This document shows positions 11,948 through 22,078 of a stretch of DNA of 64,000 nucleotides, piece by piece. Positions within the stretch are counted from its first letter, which is position 1, and each line of letters begins with the position of its first letter. Source of the stretch: Streptomyces sp. SID13031 (lineage in GTDB: Bacteria > Actinomycetota > Actinomycetes > Propionibacteriales > Kribbellaceae); assembly GCF_010548305.1 (NCBI RefSeq), contig NZ_JAAGLV010000010.1, positions 62,001 to 126,000 on the forward strand. The letters run 5' to 3'. The position numbers were made by a program, and so were the translations under genes. The notes under the pieces are model-generated. The model saw only the letters and a program-made list of their open reading frames with translations. It searched no databases and was not told where the DNA came from.

Positions 11948-12493
11948 ATGAGCGTTCAAGAGCGTAGGGCCGTCAGTGCCCGTCGCGAGAGCCTGTTGGG
12001 CGACGAGCCCGGGGCCTTCGCGGTCGCGCGCTTCGTCCGCGTGACGCCTATGAAGGCGCGCCGCGTGGTCGACCTGGTGCGCGGCATGGGCATCGACGAT
12101 GCACTCGCCACTCTGAAGTTCGCCCCGCAGGCCGCTGCCGCGACCGTGTACAAGGTCGTCGACAGCGCCGCGGCGAACGCCGAGGGCACCGAGCACCTGA
12201 CCCGGACCGACCTGGTCGTGGTGAAGGCTTTCGTGGACGAGGGACCGACGCTGAAGCGTCACCGCCCGCGTGCACAGGGCCGGGCCACCCGGATCGACAA
12301 GCGGACCAGCCACATCACCATCGTGGTCGGCCCGAAGGTCGAAGCCGAGAAGCCGGCCAAGAAGGCCGACGCCAAGCAGGCCGAAGCCAAGCAGGACGAC
12401 GTCAAGAAGGCAGCGGCCAAGAAGGCCCCCGCCAAGAAGGCGCCGGCCAAGAAGGCGACCGCCAAAAAGGCTGAGAAGAAGGAGACCCGATAG
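11948..12493 (+). CDS. rplV: 50S ribosomal protein L22 with Lys/Ala tail
   Basis: 181 residues. The L22 core occupies about residues 20-130 ([17 protein letters not shown], then [21 protein letters not shown], the beta hairpin that reaches the exit tunnel). The remaining ~50 residues are repeats of the type KKAPAKKA, a low-complexity basic tail common in actinobacterial ribosomal proteins but absent from E. coli L22 (110 residues). The TAG overlaps the rpsC GTG by one base. Confidence 0.96.
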   Translation: MSVQERRAVSARRESLLGDEPGAFAVARFVRVTPMKARRVVDLVRGMGIDDALATLKFAPQAAAATVYKVVDSAAANAEGTEHLTRTDLVVVKAFVDEGPTLKRHRPRAQGRATRIDKRTSHITIVVGPKVEAEKPAKKADAKQAEAKQDDVKKAAAKKAPAKKAPAKKATAKKAEKKETR

Positions 12494-13362
12494 TGGGCCA
12501 GAAGGTTAACCCGCACGGGTTCCGACTCGGCATCAGCACGGACCACAAGAGCCGTTGGTACGCCGACAAGCTCTACAAGGACTATGTAGGCGAGGACGTC
12601 AAGATCCGCCGCCTGCTGGGCAAGGGCATGGAGCGTGCCGGTATCTCCCGCGTGGAGATCGAGCGCACCCGTGACCGCGTCCGCGTCGACATCCACACCG
12701 CCCGTCCGGGCATCGTCATCGGTCGCCGCGGCGCCGAGGCGGACCGGATCCGGGGCAGCCTCGAGGAGCTCACCGGCAAGCAGGTGCAGCTGAACATCCT
12801 CGAGGTCAAGAACGCCGAGGTCGACGCGCAGTTGGTCGCCCAGGGTGTGGCCGAGCAGCTGTCCGGCCGCGTGGCGTTCCGCCGCGCGATGCGCAAGGCG
12901 ATGCAGACCACCATGCGTGGCGGCGCCCTGGGCATCCGGATCCAGTGCTCCGGTCGTCTGGGTGGCGCCGAGATGTCGCGGTCGGAGTTCTACCGCGAGG
13001 GTCGGGTGCCGTTGCACACCCTTCGCGCGGACATCGACTACGGCTTCTACGAGGCCCGTACGACCTTCGGCCGGATCGGCGTGAAGGTCTGGATCTACAA
13101 GGGCGACGTCGCCGGTACCCGCGCTGAGCGCGAGGCACAGGCAGCCGCTCGTGCCGCCACCCAGCAGCGTGGCCGTCCGGCCCGCCGTGACGGTGGTGGC
13201 GGTGGCGATCGTGACCGTGGTGGTCGCGGTGGCGGCGGTGACCGTGGCGGTCGCGGCGGAGACCGTCGTGACGGCGGCGCCCCGGCAGCGAAGGCCGAGG
13301 CCCCCAAGGCTGACGCCCCGGCTGCCGACAAGCCGGCCGAGACGACCGGAACGGAGAGCTGA
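12493..13362 (+). CDS. rpsC: 30S ribosomal protein S3 with Gly/Arg tail
   Basis: 289 residues, longer than E. coli S3 (233). [13 protein letters not shown] at the start and the KH domain motif [13 protein letters not shown] (about residue 75) are clear. After about residue 220 comes a tail rich in Gly, Arg and Asp ([18 protein letters not shown]), then an Ala/Lys stretch. S3 forms part of the mRNA entry channel; the tail may add RNA contacts. GTG start overlapping the rplV stop. Confidence 0.97.
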   Translation: MGQKVNPHGFRLGISTDHKSRWYADKLYKDYVGEDVKIRRLLGKGMERAGISRVEIERTRDRVRVDIHTARPGIVIGRRGAEADRIRGSLEELTGKQVQLNILEVKNAEVDAQLVAQGVAEQLSGRVAFRRAMRKAMQTTMRGGALGIRIQCSGRLGGAEMSRSEFYREGRVPLHTLRADIDYGFYEARTTFGRIGVKVWIYKGDVAGTRAEREAQAAARAATQQRGRPARRDGGGGGDRDRGGRGGGGDRGGRGGDRRDGGAPAAKAEAPKADAPAADKPAETTGTES

Positions 13363-13365
13363 ACC

Positions 13366-13785
13366 ATGCTCATCCCCCGCAAGGTCAAGCACCGCAAGCA
13401 GCACCACCCGAAGCGCTCCGGCGCTGCCAAGGGCGGTACCACGCTGGCGTTCGGCGAGTTCGGTATCCAGGCGCTGGAGAACCACTACGTCACCAACCGG
13501 CAGATCGAGTCCGCTCGTATCGCGATGACCCGGCACATCAAGCGAGGCGGAAAGGTCTGGATCAACATCTACCCGGACCGCCCGCTGACCAAGAAGCCGG
13601 CCGAGACCCGGATGGGTTCCGGTAAGGGTTCGCCCGAGTGGTGGATCGCGAACGTCAAGACCGGCCGGGTGCTGTTCGAGCTGTCCGGTGTGGACGAGGA
13701 CGTTGCCCGCGAGGCCATGCGCCGCGCGATTCACAAGTTGCCGATGAAGTGCCGCTTCATCTCCCGAGAGGCAGGTGAGAACTGA
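13366..13785 (+). CDS. rplP: 50S ribosomal protein L16
   Basis: 139 residues. [15 protein letters not shown] and the loop [19 protein letters not shown] are hallmarks. L16 is near the A-site of the 50S. Three-base gap after rpsC, one-base overlap with rpmC. Confidence 0.97.
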   Translation: MLIPRKVKHRKQHHPKRSGAAKGGTTLAFGEFGIQALENHYVTNRQIESARIAMTRHIKRGGKVWINIYPDRPLTKKPAETRMGSGKGSPEWWIANVKTGRVLFELSGVDEDVAREAMRRAIHKLPMKCRFISREAGEN

Positions 13786-14081
13786 TGGCTACCCTGACCG
13801 CCGCCGAGCTGCGGAACCTCGGAAAGGACGAGCTTCTGGAGAAGCTCGGTGAAGCCAAGGAGGAGCTGTTCAACCTCCGGTTCCAGGCTGCTACGGGTCA
13901 GCTGGAGTCCCACGGTCGGCTGAAGGCCGTCCGCAAGGACATCGCTCGCATCTACACGGTGCTGACCGAGCGTGCGCTCGGCATCACCGAGCAGGTCGAC
14001 GCACCCGTGGCCGAGGCAGACGCCGAGGTCGAGGTTGACGAGACCGCGGACGACAGCGAGAAGGCCGGGAGCAAGGCATGA
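13785..14081 (+). CDS. rpmC: 50S ribosomal protein L29 with acidic tail
   Basis: 98 residues against the usual 60-80. The two-helix core ([29 protein letters not shown], then [16 protein letters not shown]) ends at about residue 65. The rest is an acidic tail ([19 protein letters not shown]). L29 lies at the tunnel exit beside L23, so the tail would be surface-exposed. ATGA overlap with rpsQ. Confidence 0.95.
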   Translation: MATLTAAELRNLGKDELLEKLGEAKEELFNLRFQAATGQLESHGRLKAVRKDIARIYTVLTERALGITEQVDAPVAEADAEVEVDETADDSEKAGSKA

Positions 14082-14377
14082 CCGAGAATGCAGCGAAGGA
14101 CGAGACCGTGAGCACGACCCAAGAGGCGCGCAGCAGCCGCAAGACCCGTGAGGGCCTGGTGCTGAGCGACAAGATGGACAAGACCGTCACCGTCGAGGTC
14201 GAGGACCGGGTCAAGCACAAGCTGTACGGCAAGGTCATCCGTCGCACCCGCAAGCTCAAGGCCCACGACGAGCAGAACGCCGCCGGTATCGGCGACCGGG
14301 TTCTCCTGATGGAGACCCGGCCGCTGTCGGCGACCAAGCGTTGGCGCATCGTGGAGATCCTCGAAAAGGCGAAGTGA
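14078..14377 (+). CDS. rpsQ: 30S ribosomal protein S17
   Basis: 99 residues, with an N-terminal extension of about 20 residues before the OB-fold core ([46 protein letters not shown]). A GTG inside ([10 protein letters not shown]) could be the real start, but the ATG overlapping the rpmC stop is preferred. S17 is a primary 16S rRNA binder. A 91-bp gap follows before rplN. Confidence 0.95.
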   Translation: MTENAAKDETVSTTQEARSSRKTREGLVLSDKMDKTVTVEVEDRVKHKLYGKVIRRTRKLKAHDEQNAAGIGDRVLLMETRPLSATKRWRIVEILEKAK

Positions 14378-14468
14378 CCAGCGACGCCTCGCAGTACCCA
14401 ATCGAATTTATTCGTTCCGCAAGGCTCACCGAGCGTGAGAACCAGCGAGACAACCAGGAGATCAACAG

Positions 14469-14837
14469 ATGATCCAGCAGGAGTCGCGACTGAAGGTCGC
14501 CGACAACACGGGTGCCAAGGAGATCTTGTGCATCCGCGTTCTCGGTGGCTCCGGTCGGCGCTACGCCGGTGTCGGTGACACGATCGTCGCCACCGTCAAG
14601 GACGCGATCCCGGGTGGCGGCGTCAAGAAGGGCGACGTCGTCAAGGCTGTCATCGTGCGCACCGTGAAGGAGCGCCGGCGTCCGGACGGCTCCTACATCC
14701 GGTTCGACGAGAACGCCGCCGTGATCCTCAAGGCCGACGGTGAACCGCGTGGCACCCGCATCTTCGGGCCGGTCGGCCGGGAGCTGCGCGAGAAGAAGTT
14801 CATGAAGATCATCTCGCTCGCTCCGGAGGTGCTCTGA
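14469..14837 (+). CDS. rplN: 50S ribosomal protein L14
   Basis: 122 residues, canonical length. [19 protein letters not shown] and the C-terminal [16 protein letters not shown] are diagnostic. L14 bridges to 16S rRNA and binds RsfS. It is the first gene of the spc group and has a CCAGGAG ribosome site. Confidence 0.98.
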   Translation: MIQQESRLKVADNTGAKEILCIRVLGGSGRRYAGVGDTIVATVKDAIPGGGVKKGDVVKAVIVRTVKERRRPDGSYIRFDENAAVILKADGEPRGTRIFGPVGRELREKKFMKIISLAPEVL

Positions 14838-14838
14838 G

Positions 14839-15246
14839 ATGGCTAACAAGCCCCAGCAGAAGGTGCAGCGTTCGCTGCACGTCAAGAAGGGTGATCTCGT
14901 TCGCGTGATCGCCGGCAAGTCCAAGGGACTCGAGGGCAAGATCATCTCGGTCCTGCCCGAGGCCGAGAAGGTCATCGTCGAAGGCGTGAACCGGGTCAAG
15001 AAGCACACCAAGGTGCAGCAGGCCCAGCGCGGCGGCACCACGGGTGGCATCGTCACCCAGGAAGCCCCGATCCACGTCTCCAACGTGATGCTTGTGGTCG
15101 AGGTCGAGAAGGACGGCAAGAAGCAGAAGGTGACCACCCGCGTCGGCTACAACCGCGTCGAGGTGCAGAAGCGTCGCCCCGACGGTTCGACGTACACCGG
15201 CTTCCGGAGCGTTCGGATCTCGCGGCGCACCGGCGAGGAGATCTGA
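14839..15246 (+). CDS. rplX: 50S ribosomal protein L24
   Basis: 135 residues, slightly longer than most L24 proteins. The KOW motif ([20 protein letters not shown]) is near residue 16 and the VNRVKKHTK and [10 protein letters not shown] segments follow. The C-terminal [21 protein letters not shown] is the extra part. L24 is an assembly initiator at the 50S base. One-base gap after rplN. Confidence 0.96.
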   Translation: MANKPQQKVQRSLHVKKGDLVRVIAGKSKGLEGKIISVLPEAEKVIVEGVNRVKKHTKVQQAQRGGTTGGIVTQEAPIHVSNVMLVVEVEKDGKKQKVTTRVGYNRVEVQKRRPDGSTYTGFRSVRISRRTGEEI

Positions 15247-15818
15247 TGAGCACCGCAGTGACCGAGGGCAAGGTCGTGCCCCGGCTGAAGACCAAGTACC
15301 GCGAAGAGATCGTCGCGAAGCTGAACGAGGAGTTCACCTTCGGCAACGTCATGCAGGTGCCCGGGCTCACCAAGATCGTGGTGAACATGGGTGTCGGCGA
15401 GGCGGCTCGCGACTCCAAGCTGATCGACGGTGCCATCAAGGACCTGGCCGCGATCACCGGCCAGAAGCCGCAGGTGACCAAGGCCCGTAAGTCGATCGCG
15501 CAGTTCAAGCTGCGTGAAGGCATGCCGATCGGCGCGCACGTCACGCTGCGCGGCGACCGGATGTGGGAGTTCCTGGACCGGCTGCTCTCGCTCGCGCTGC
15601 CCCGGATCCGCGACTTCCGCGGTCTGTCCCCGAAGCAGTTCGACGGCAACGGAAACTACACCTTCGGTCTGACCGAGCAGGTGATGTTCCACGAGATCAA
15701 CCAGGACAAGATCGACCGGGTTCGCGGAATGGACATCACCGTGGTGACCACCGCCAAGAACGACGACGAGGGGCGCGCGCTGCTGCGGCAGCTCGGCTTC
15801 CCGTTCAAGGAGAACTGA
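15246..15818 (+). CDS. rplE: 50S ribosomal protein L5
   Basis: 190 residues. [21 protein letters not shown] and [21 protein letters not shown] are L5 signatures. It binds 5S rRNA and contacts the P-site tRNA. One-base overlap with rplX. Confidence 0.98.
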   Translation: MSTAVTEGKVVPRLKTKYREEIVAKLNEEFTFGNVMQVPGLTKIVVNMGVGEAARDSKLIDGAIKDLAAITGQKPQVTKARKSIAQFKLREGMPIGAHVTLRGDRMWEFLDRLLSLALPRIRDFRGLSPKQFDGNGNYTFGLTEQVMFHEINQDKIDRVRGMDITVVTTAKNDDEGRALLRQLGFPFKEN

Positions 15819-15819
15819 C

Positions 15820-16005
15820 GTGGCGAAGACAGCACTCAAGGTCAAGCAGGCCCGTACGCCGAAGTTCGCGGTGCGTGGTTACACGCGCTGCCAGCGCTGC
15901 GGCCGGCCCAAGGCCGTCTTCCGCAAGTTCGGCCTGTGCCGGATCTGCCTGCGTGAGATGGCGCACCGGGGCGAGCTGCCCGGTGTCACCAAGTCCAGCT
16001 GGTGA
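15820..16005 (+). CDS. rpsZ: 30S ribosomal protein S14, type Z (zinc-binding)
   Basis: 61 residues. The two CxxC pairs (CQRC and CRIC) mark the short zinc-binding form of S14 and the C-terminus GVTKSSW is typical. Many actinomycetes carry a second, zinc-free S14 elsewhere under Zur control; none is in this window. Confidence 0.97.
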   Translation: MAKTALKVKQARTPKFAVRGYTRCQRCGRPKAVFRKFGLCRICLREMAHRGELPGVTKSSW

Positions 16006-16102
16006 CCATCCGTACCGCCGGCACCGTTCTTCTCTCTACTCACCATCTAGTCACCGTAGGTCGCCATGAGGCGAAACCACGGCGGGAAAGAGGCCCCAGG
16101 CC

Positions 16103-16510
16103 ATGACGATGACCGACCCGATCGCAGACATGCTTACTCGTCTGCGCAACGCCAACCAGGCGTATCACGAGTCGACCCAGATGCCGTACAGCAAGATCAA
16201 GCAGGGCATCGCCGACATCCTCCAGCAGGAGGGCTACATCTCCTCCTACCAGGTCGAGGAGCCCAAAGAGGGCACCGTTGGCAAGACCCTTGTCGTTGAT
16301 CTGAAGTTCGGCCCGAGCCGGGAGCGCTCGATCGCAGGCGTTCGCCGGATCAGCAAGCCCGGCCTGCGGGTGTACGCGAAGTCGACCAATCTGCCCAAGG
16401 TGCTCGGTGGCCTCGGCGTCGCGATCATCTCGACGTCACAGGGACTCCTGACCGACCGGCAGGCCAAGAACAAGGGCGTTGGCGGGGAAGTCCTCGCCTA
16501 CGTCTGGTGA
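16103..16510 (+). CDS. rpsH: 30S ribosomal protein S8
   Basis: 135 residues. [16 protein letters not shown] at the start (a second ATG at 16109 is possible) and [30 protein letters not shown] at the end are typical. In E. coli S8 represses the spc operon by binding near rplE; that site was not looked for by folding. A 97-bp gap precedes it. Confidence 0.97.
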   Translation: MTMTDPIADMLTRLRNANQAYHESTQMPYSKIKQGIADILQQEGYISSYQVEEPKEGTVGKTLVVDLKFGPSRERSIAGVRRISKPGLRVYAKSTNLPKVLGGLGVAIISTSQGLLTDRQAKNKGVGGEVLAYVW

Positions 16511-16537
16511 CGAAGAACCGGAAGGAGGACCACTCTC

Positions 16538-17080
16538 ATGTCTCGCATCGGTAAGCTCCCGATCACGGTCCCGGCCGGCGTCGACGTCACGATCGACGGC
16601 CAGACGGTCACCGTGAAGGGCCCCAAGGGTCAGCTCACGCACAGCGTTGCAGAGCCCATCGTGGTCAACCGCGACGAGGACGGCACCATCGCCGTCGTCC
16701 GTCCGGATGACCAGCGCAAGAGCAAGGAACTGCACGGCCTGTCCCGCACTCTGATCGCCAACCTGGTGACCGGCGTGACGGACGGCTACGAGAAGAAGCT
16801 CGAGATCGTCGGCGTCGGGTACCGCGTCCTGGCCAAGGGACCGACCCAGCTGGAGTTCTCGCTCGGCTACAGCCACACGATCACGGTGGACGCCCCTGCG
16901 GGCATCACCTTCGTGGTCGAGGCGCCGACCAAGTTCTCGGTGCAGGGAATCGACAAGCAGTCGGTCGGCGAGGTCGCGGCCAACATCCGCAAGCTGCGCA
17001 AGCCTGAGCCGTACAAGGGCAAGGGTGTGCGGTACGCGGGCGAGCAGGTGCGCCGCAAGGTCGGAAAGGCTGGTAAGTAA
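16538..17080 (+). CDS. rplF: 50S ribosomal protein L6
   Basis: 180 residues. [17 protein letters not shown] and the C-terminal [20 protein letters not shown] are diagnostic. L6 lies next to the sarcin-ricin loop. A GGAAGGAGG site precedes the ATG; its stop overlaps rplR by one base. Confidence 0.98.
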   Translation: MSRIGKLPITVPAGVDVTIDGQTVTVKGPKGQLTHSVAEPIVVNRDEDGTIAVVRPDDQRKSKELHGLSRTLIANLVTGVTDGYEKKLEIVGVGYRVLAKGPTQLEFSLGYSHTITVDAPAGITFVVEAPTKFSVQGIDKQSVGEVAANIRKLRKPEPYKGKGVRYAGEQVRRKVGKAGK

Positions 17081-17463
17081 TGGCGATCGGATTGCGTCAC
17101 AACAAGCACTCCGCCAAGAAGACCTCTTCCCGGCTGCGTCGCCAGATTCGCGTCCGCAAGAAGGTCAACGGCACGTCGGACCGGCCGCGTCTGGTGGTCA
17201 GCAAGTCGTCGAAGCACCTGTTCGCTCAGGTCATCGACGACGTCGCCGGCGTCACGCTGGTGTCTGCTTCCACGATGGAGGCCGACCTGCGCGGAGCGGA
17301 GGCGAACAAGACGGACAAGGCCAAGACCGTGGGCGGCTTGATCGCCGACCGCGCCAAGGCCGCGGGCATCGAGTCGGTCGTCTTCGACCGCGCCGGGAAC
17401 AAGTACCACGGCCGCATCGCGGCCCTGGCCGACGCCGCCCGTGAGGGCGGCCTTGGCTTCTGA
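17080..17463 (+). CDS. rplR: 50S ribosomal protein L18
   Basis: 127 residues. [17 protein letters not shown] and [24 protein letters not shown] are L18 signatures. It binds 5S rRNA together with L5. Starts [14 protein letters not shown], with an extra basic N-terminus usual in this group. Confidence 0.97.
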   Translation: MAIGLRHNKHSAKKTSSRLRRQIRVRKKVNGTSDRPRLVVSKSSKHLFAQVIDDVAGVTLVSASTMEADLRGAEANKTDKAKTVGGLIADRAKAAGIESVVFDRAGNKYHGRIAALADAAREGGLGF

Positions 17464-17496
17464 CATGGCGACACAAAAGGAAGAAGGTAGTTCGAA

Positions 17497-18096
17497 ATGA
17501 GCGGAGGCCAGCAGCGTCGCGGAGGCGGCGCCGGTGGTGAGCGCCGTAACCGCGACGGTGGTCGTGGTGCGGCAGCTGACAAGACCGCCTACATCGAGCG
17601 CGTGGTAGCCATCAACCGTGTCGCCAAGGTCGTGAAGGGTGGTCGTCGCTTCAGCTTCACCGCCCTCGTGGTCGTCGGCGACGGTGACGGCACCGTCGGT
17701 GTGGGTTACGGAAAGGCCAAGGAGGTGCCCGCGGCGATCGCCAAGGGTGTCGAGGAGGCCAAGAAGTCGTTCTTCAAGGTGCCGAGGATCCAGGGCACCA
17801 TCCCGCACCCGGTCCAGGGCGAGAAGGCCGCAGGCGTTGTCATGCTGCGTCCGGCCGCTCCCGGTACCGGTGTGATCGCGGGTGGCTCGGCGCGCGCCGT
17901 ACTGGAGTGCGCCGGGATCCACGACATCCTGAGCAAGTCGCTGGGTTCCTCCAACGCGATCAACGTGGTTCACGCCACGGTGGCCGCGCTGCAGGCCCTG
18001 GAGACTCCGGAAGCCGTGGCCGCGCGCCGTGGCATGCCGGTCGAGCACGTCGCCCCGGCGGCGCTGCTGAAGGCGCGGGCGGAGGGAATCTCCTGA
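17497..18096 (+). CDS. rpsE: 30S ribosomal protein S5
   Basis: 199 residues. A Gly/Arg-rich N-terminal stretch precedes the S5 double-stranded-RNA-binding domain ([20 protein letters not shown], about residues 35-55) and the C-terminal domain with [23 protein letters not shown]5 affects decoding accuracy. The stop overlaps rpmD by one base. Confidence 0.97.
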   Translation: MSGGQQRRGGGAGGERRNRDGGRGAAADKTAYIERVVAINRVAKVVKGGRRFSFTALVVVGDGDGTVGVGYGKAKEVPAAIAKGVEEAKKSFFKVPRIQGTIPHPVQGEKAAGVVMLRPAAPGTGVIAGGSARAVLECAGIHDILSKSLGSSNAINVVHATVAALQALETPEAVAARRGMPVEHVAPAALLKARAEGIS

Positions 18097-18278
18097 TGGC
18101 ACGCTTGAAGGTGACCCAGACCCGTTCCGGCATCGGTGGCAAGCAGAACCAGCGGGACACGCTGCGCACCCTGGGCGTCAAGCGGATCGGCGACACCGCC
18201 GTCCACGAAGACAAGCCTGAGGTTCGCGGCATGGTGCGCGCGGTTCGCCACCTCATTACCGTCGAAGAGGTTGACTGA
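18096..18278 (+). CDS. rpmD: 50S ribosomal protein L30
   Basis: 60 residues, normal length. [19 protein letters not shown] and [15 protein letters not shown] identify it. The ATG shares one base with the rpsE stop and the gene ends one base before rplO. Confidence 0.97.
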   Translation: MARLKVTQTRSGIGGKQNQRDTLRTLGVKRIGDTAVHEDKPEVRGMVRAVRHLITVEEVD

Positions 18279-18279
18279 C

Positions 18280-18720
18280 ATGGTGCTCAAGGTTCATCAC
18301 TTGCGCCCGGCGCCCGGCGCCAAGACCGCCAAGACCCGCGTGGGTCGTGGTGAGGGCTCCAAGGGTAAGACGGCCGGCCGCGGTACCAAGGGCAGCAAGG
18401 CCCGTAACAACATCCCCGAGAACTTCGAGGGTGGCCAGATGCCGTTGCACATGCGGCTCCCGAAGCTGAAGGGCTTCAAGAGCAGGAACCGAGTGGAGTT
18501 CCAGGTCGTTAACCTGGACAAGCTCGGACAGCTGTTCCCCGAAGGTGGCGAGATCGGCGTAGCCGACCTGGTCGCCAAGGGTGCGGTCCGTGACAGTCTC
18601 CCGGTGAAGGTGCTGGGAGACGGCGAGCTCACGGTTGCTCTGCAAGTTTCGGTGCACAAGTTCTCGAAGTCCGCCAAGGAGAAGATCACGGCGGCCGGAG
18701 GAACTACTACCGAGGTGTGA
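18280..18720 (+). CDS. rplO: 50S ribosomal protein L15
   Basis: 146 residues. [21 protein letters not shown] and [18 protein letters not shown] are the family signatures. I start it at the ATG at 18280 ([15 protein letters not shown]); a longer in-frame form runs back into rpmD and has no support. It is the last ribosomal gene before secY. Confidence 0.97.
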   Translation: MVLKVHHLRPAPGAKTAKTRVGRGEGSKGKTAGRGTKGSKARNNIPENFEGGQMPLHMRLPKLKGFKSRNRVEFQVVNLDKLGQLFPEGGEIGVADLVAKGAVRDSLPVKVLGDGELTVALQVSVHKFSKSAKEKITAAGGTTTEV

Positions 18721-18740
18721 GTACCCAGGGCTCGTGCGAG

Positions 18741-18765
18741 CCAGCGCTTGTATATTGTGCGCTGG
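18741..18765 (+). promoter_or_regulatory. Inverted repeat and possible -10 in the rplO-secY gap
   Basis: CCAGCGC (18741-18747) and GCGCTGG (18759-18765) flank TTGTATATTGT, an AT-rich loop in very GC-rich surroundings that contains a TATATT (18751-18756). It could be an intra-operon promoter with an operator, or an RNA hairpin. A second possible stem (CTTGCCC near 18793, GGGCAAG near 18830) follows just before secY. Confidence 0.4.
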
Positions 18766-18855
18766 AGTTCGGACGGGCCCTGGTTCGTCTCTTGCCCAGC
18801 TGCTTTGCTAGTGCCCTGCCCTGCCCGGGGCAAGGAAAACATGTGGGAGGACAGG

Positions 18856-20157
18856 GTGTTAGGCGCCTTTGCCAACGCGTTCAAGACTCCGGACCTGCGC
18901 CGGAAGATCTTGTTCGTGCTCTTCATCGTCGTGATCTTCCGGATCGGCTCGGTCGTGCCGGCGCCTGGCGTCAACGTCCAGTCGTTGCGTACCTGCATTG
19001 ACGTGAGTAAGACAGGTGCGAACGCGAACCTGTACAACCTGATCAACCTCTTCTCGGGTGGGGCACTGCTGCAGCTCGCGATTTTCGCGCTGGGCATCAT
19101 GCCGTACATCACCGCCAGCATCATTCTGCAGCTGCTCACCGTGGTCATCCCGCGGCTGGAGTCGCTGAAGAAGGAGGGCCAGGCGGGCCAGACCAAGATC
19201 ACCCAGTACACCCGGTTCCTGACCGTCGGACTGGCGATCCTGCAGGCGACCGCGTTCGTCGCGCTCGCCCGGACGCCCGGCCGGCTCTTCCAGGGCTGCA
19301 ACGAGCCGCTGCTGTACAAGGACGGCTGGTTCCCGGTGGTCGTCATGGTGCTCACCATGACCGCCGGTACCGGTGTGGTGATGTGGCTGGGTGAGCTGAT
19401 CACCGATCGCGGTGTCGGCAACGGCATGTCGATCCTGATCTTCACCCAGATCGTCGCCACCTTCCCGACCCAGCTGTGGAGCATCCGCAAGTCCAAGGGT
19501 GTCGCCACGTTCATCGTCGTGATCGCCATCGGGTTGGTGATCATGGCCGCGGTCATCTTCATCGAACAGGCGCAGCGCCGGATCCCGGTGCAGTACGCCA
19601 AGCGGATGGTCGGCCGCAAGATGTTCGGCGGGACCTCGACCTACATCCCGCTGAAGGTGAACCAGGCCGGTGTCATCCCGGTCATCTTCGCCTCCAGCCT
19701 GCTGTACCTCCCGGTCCTGGTCAGCCAGTTCCGGCAGGACAAACCGTGGGCGCAGTGGATCCAGAGCAACCTGGTCAAGGGCGATCACCCGATCTACATG
19801 GTGACGTATGTCGCCCTGATCATCTTCTTCACGTACTTCTATGTCTCGATTACCTTCAATCCGAAGGAAGTTGCAGACAACATGAAGAAGTACGGCGGCT
19901 TCATCCCCGGGATCCGGGCGGGCCGGCCGACCGAGGAGTACCTCTCCTACGTTCTGTCCCGCATCACGTTGCCCGGCGCGATCTACCTGGCGATCATCTC
20001 GATGATTCCACTGGTCGCCCTCGTCCTGCTCAACGCCAGCCAGAACTTCCCCTTCGGTGGTACGTCGATCCTGATCATGGTCGGCGTCGGTCTGGACACG
20101 GTGAAGCAGATCGAGTCGCAGCTGCAGCAACGTAATTACGAAGGGTTCCTGCGCTGA
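18856..20157 (+). CDS. secY: Protein translocase subunit SecY
   Basis: 433 residues, ten-helix core of the Sec channel. The GTG at 18856 ([17 protein letters not shown]) is preferred: it has GGGAGG 5 nt upstream and matches the usual start; an ATG at 18841 is an alternative. Recognisable parts are the TM1/plug region ([13 protein letters not shown]), [15 protein letters not shown] (TM2), GNGMSILIF and the C-terminal [25 protein letters not shown]. It sits between ribosomal genes and adk as usual. Confidence 0.97.
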   Translation: MLGAFANAFKTPDLRRKILFVLFIVVIFRIGSVVPAPGVNVQSLRTCIDVSKTGANANLYNLINLFSGGALLQLAIFALGIMPYITASIILQLLTVVIPRLESLKKEGQAGQTKITQYTRFLTVGLAILQATAFVALARTPGRLFQGCNEPLLYKDGWFPVVVMVLTMTAGTGVVMWLGELITDRGVGNGMSILIFTQIVATFPTQLWSIRKSKGVATFIVVIAIGLVIMAAVIFIEQAQRRIPVQYAKRMVGRKMFGGTSTYIPLKVNQAGVIPVIFASSLLYLPVLVSQFRQDKPWAQWIQSNLVKGDHPIYMVTYVALIIFFTYFYVSITFNPKEVADNMKKYGGFIPGIRAGRPTEEYLSYVLSRITLPGAIYLAIISMIPLVALVLLNASQNFPFGGTSILIMVGVGLDTVKQIESQLQQRNYEGFLR

Positions 20158-20729
20158 TGAGAATGTTGCTGATGGGTCCGCCCGGAGCGGGTAAGGGTAC
20201 GCAGGCAAAGGTGCTTGCGGACCGGCTCGGGATCCCGGCCGTATCCACCGGCGACATCTTCCGCGCGAACGTGAAGGACGAGACCCCACTGGGTCTCGAG
20301 GCGAAGCGGTACATGGACGCGGGCAACTACGTTCCCGACGAGGTCACCAACGCAATGGTGCGCGACCGGTTGTCGGAGGCGGACGCGGGCGAGGGTTTCC
20401 TGCTCGACGGGTACCCCCGCACGCTGCCGCAGGTCGGCACGCTGGACGCGATCCTGGCCGAGCACGGCCACAGCCTGGATGCGGTGGTCGCGCTGGTCGC
20501 GGACACCGACGTCCTGGTCGACCGGATGCTGCGCCGGGCCAAGGTCGACGGGCGGACGGACGACTCCGAAGAGGTCATCCGGCACCGCCAGGTGGTCTAC
20601 GCCGCCGAGACCAAGCCGCTGCTGCGGGTGTACGCCCAGCGCAATCAGCTGGTCGAGGTGGACGGCGTCGGCGAGGTCGAAGAGGTCAGCGAGCGAGTGC
20701 TCACTGCCCTGAAAACACTGGAAGGTTAA
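20157..20729 (+). CDS. adk: Adenylate kinase
   Basis: 190 residues, the short form without the zinc-type LID insert. It interconverts 2 ADP with ATP and [13 protein letters not shown] (P-loop, residues 8-17), STGDIFR (AMP site) and [11 protein letters not shown] are present. The ATG shares one base with the secY stop. Confidence 0.97.
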   Translation: MRMLLMGPPGAGKGTQAKVLADRLGIPAVSTGDIFRANVKDETPLGLEAKRYMDAGNYVPDEVTNAMVRDRLSEADAGEGFLLDGYPRTLPQVGTLDAILAEHGHSLDAVVALVADTDVLVDRMLRRAKVDGRTDDSEEVIRHRQVVYAAETKPLLRVYAQRNQLVEVDGVGEVEEVSERVLTALKTLEG

Positions 20730-20738
20730 GAGCAGTCA

Positions 20739-21563
20739 GTGATCTTCAAGGACCGCGGGATAGAGATCAAGACCCGCGAACAGATCATCTCCATGCGTGC
20801 GGCCGGCTTGGTCGTCGGCCGCACGCTGGAACTGCTCCGTGGCGAGGTCAAGGCCGGGATCAGCACCGGTGAGCTCGACGCGATCGCCGAGGACGCGATC
20901 CGTTCGGCCGGCGCGACGCCCTCGTTCAAGGGCTACCACGGCTTCACCGGATCGATCTGCGCGTCGGTGAACGACGAGATCGTGCACGGCATCCCGGGCG
21001 ACCGGGTGCTGGCCGACGGCGACCTGATCTCGATCGACTGTGGCGCGATCGTCGACGGCTGGCACGGCGACGCCGCGATCACGGTGCCGGTCGGCGAGGC
21101 TGCGCCGGAGCTGCTCGAGCTGGCCCGGATCTGCGACGAGGCGATGTGGCGTGGGTTCGCCGCCGCCAAGCTGGGTGGCCGGCTGACCGACATCTCGGCG
21201 GCCGTCGAGGGTCACGTCCGCGCCAACGCGGCGTACGGGATCGTCGAGGACTTCGTTGGGCACGGGATTGGGTCGGCGATGCACCAGCCGCCGAACGTGC
21301 CGAACTTCGGCAAGGCCGGCAAGGGCCCCAAGCTGGTCGAGGGCCTGGCGCTCGCGGTCGAGCCGATGCTCACCCTCGGCAAGCAGGACAACCACACGCT
21401 CGAGGACGACTGGACGGTCGTCACGGACGACGGCCTGGCCGCGGCCCACACGGAGCACAGCTTCACGCTGACGCCGCAGGGCCCGTGGGTGCTGACCGCG
21501 CTGGACGGTGGCGAGGCCAGGCTCAAGGAGCTCGGCGTCACCTTCGGTCCCCTGGCCGACTGA
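20739..21563 (+). CDS. map: Methionine aminopeptidase, type I
   Basis: 274 residues. It removes the initiator methionine. The metal-binding set is visible: Asp in SIDCGAIVDGWHGDAA (two Asp), His in VGHGIGSAMHQPP, Glu in LAVEPMLTLG and Glu in THTEHSFTLT-like AAHTEHSF. GTG start 9 nt after adk. Secy-adk-map is a standard actinobacterial unit and likely the end of the spc transcript. Confidence 0.97.
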   Translation: MIFKDRGIEIKTREQIISMRAAGLVVGRTLELLRGEVKAGISTGELDAIAEDAIRSAGATPSFKGYHGFTGSICASVNDEIVHGIPGDRVLADGDLISIDCGAIVDGWHGDAAITVPVGEAAPELLELARICDEAMWRGFAAAKLGGRLTDISAAVEGHVRANAAYGIVEDFVGHGIGSAMHQPPNVPNFGKAGKGPKLVEGLALAVEPMLTLGKQDNHTLEDDWTVVTDDGLAAAHTEHSFTLTPQGPWVLTALDGGEARLKELGVTFGPLAD

Positions 21564-21622
21564 CTCAGTAGTCCACCGGCCGGGGGACGCCGTGCGGTCC
21601 CAGGCTGAGGCACACTTGAGGC

Positions 21623-22078
21623 ATGCCCAGTCAGTACCAGCCACACCAGCGTTTCACCGAGGCCGACCGCGACAAGATCGCCGGCCGGCTGCGGGACGCC
21701 TTCGCCGACGGACGGCTGGACCAGCCCGAGTTCAGTACGCGGCTCGACCAGCTGTACGCCGTCCAGACGTACGGCGAGCTGGAACCGCTGGTCCGTGATC
21801 TGCCCCCGGTACGGACGTACCAGACCCCCGCGGTCGTGCAGAACGCCACTCCGGCGCCGGCTCCCGGTGAGTTCCCCGAGCGGCAGCGGGGCAAGCAGGC
21901 CGACAGCCACGGGCTGCGCAATCTGGGCGGCGGCTTCACCGGCATCGTCGTCATCAACGTCGTCATCTGGTTCGTCATCGGCCTCGCCCACGGCGGCCAG
22001 TGGCCGCACTTCTGGCCGGTCTGGCTGCTGATCCCGTGGGCATTCATCGTCATGGGCCAGCTCGGAAAGCGGCGGTGA
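21623..22078 (+). CDS. DUF1707 protein with C-terminal membrane hairpin
   Basis: 151 residues. The N-terminal ~55 residues match the DUF1707 (SHOCT-like) pattern: DRDKIAGRLRDAFADGRLDQPEFSTRLDQLYAVQTYGEL. A Pro-rich linker leads to two transmembrane helices (GIVVINVVIWFVIGLAHGG and FWPVWLLIPWAFIVMGQL) that look like the 2TM domain. Family proteins are membrane-associated and some are implicated in regulation, but the role is unknown. A weak -10 (CACACT at 21611-21616) 6 nt before the ATG makes a leaderless start possible. Confidence 0.8.
   Translation: MPSQYQPHQRFTEADRDKIAGRLRDAFADGRLDQPEFSTRLDQLYAVQTYGELEPLVRDLPPVRTYQTPAVVQNATPAPAPGEFPERQRGKQADSHGLRNLGGGFTGIVVINVVIWFVIGLAHGGQWPHFWPVWLLIPWAFIVMGQLGKRR

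Noticed and set aside
18748-18855. Longer SecY starting at 18748.
   Set aside because: The extension has no SecY similarity, and a GGGAGG site precedes the GTG at 18856.
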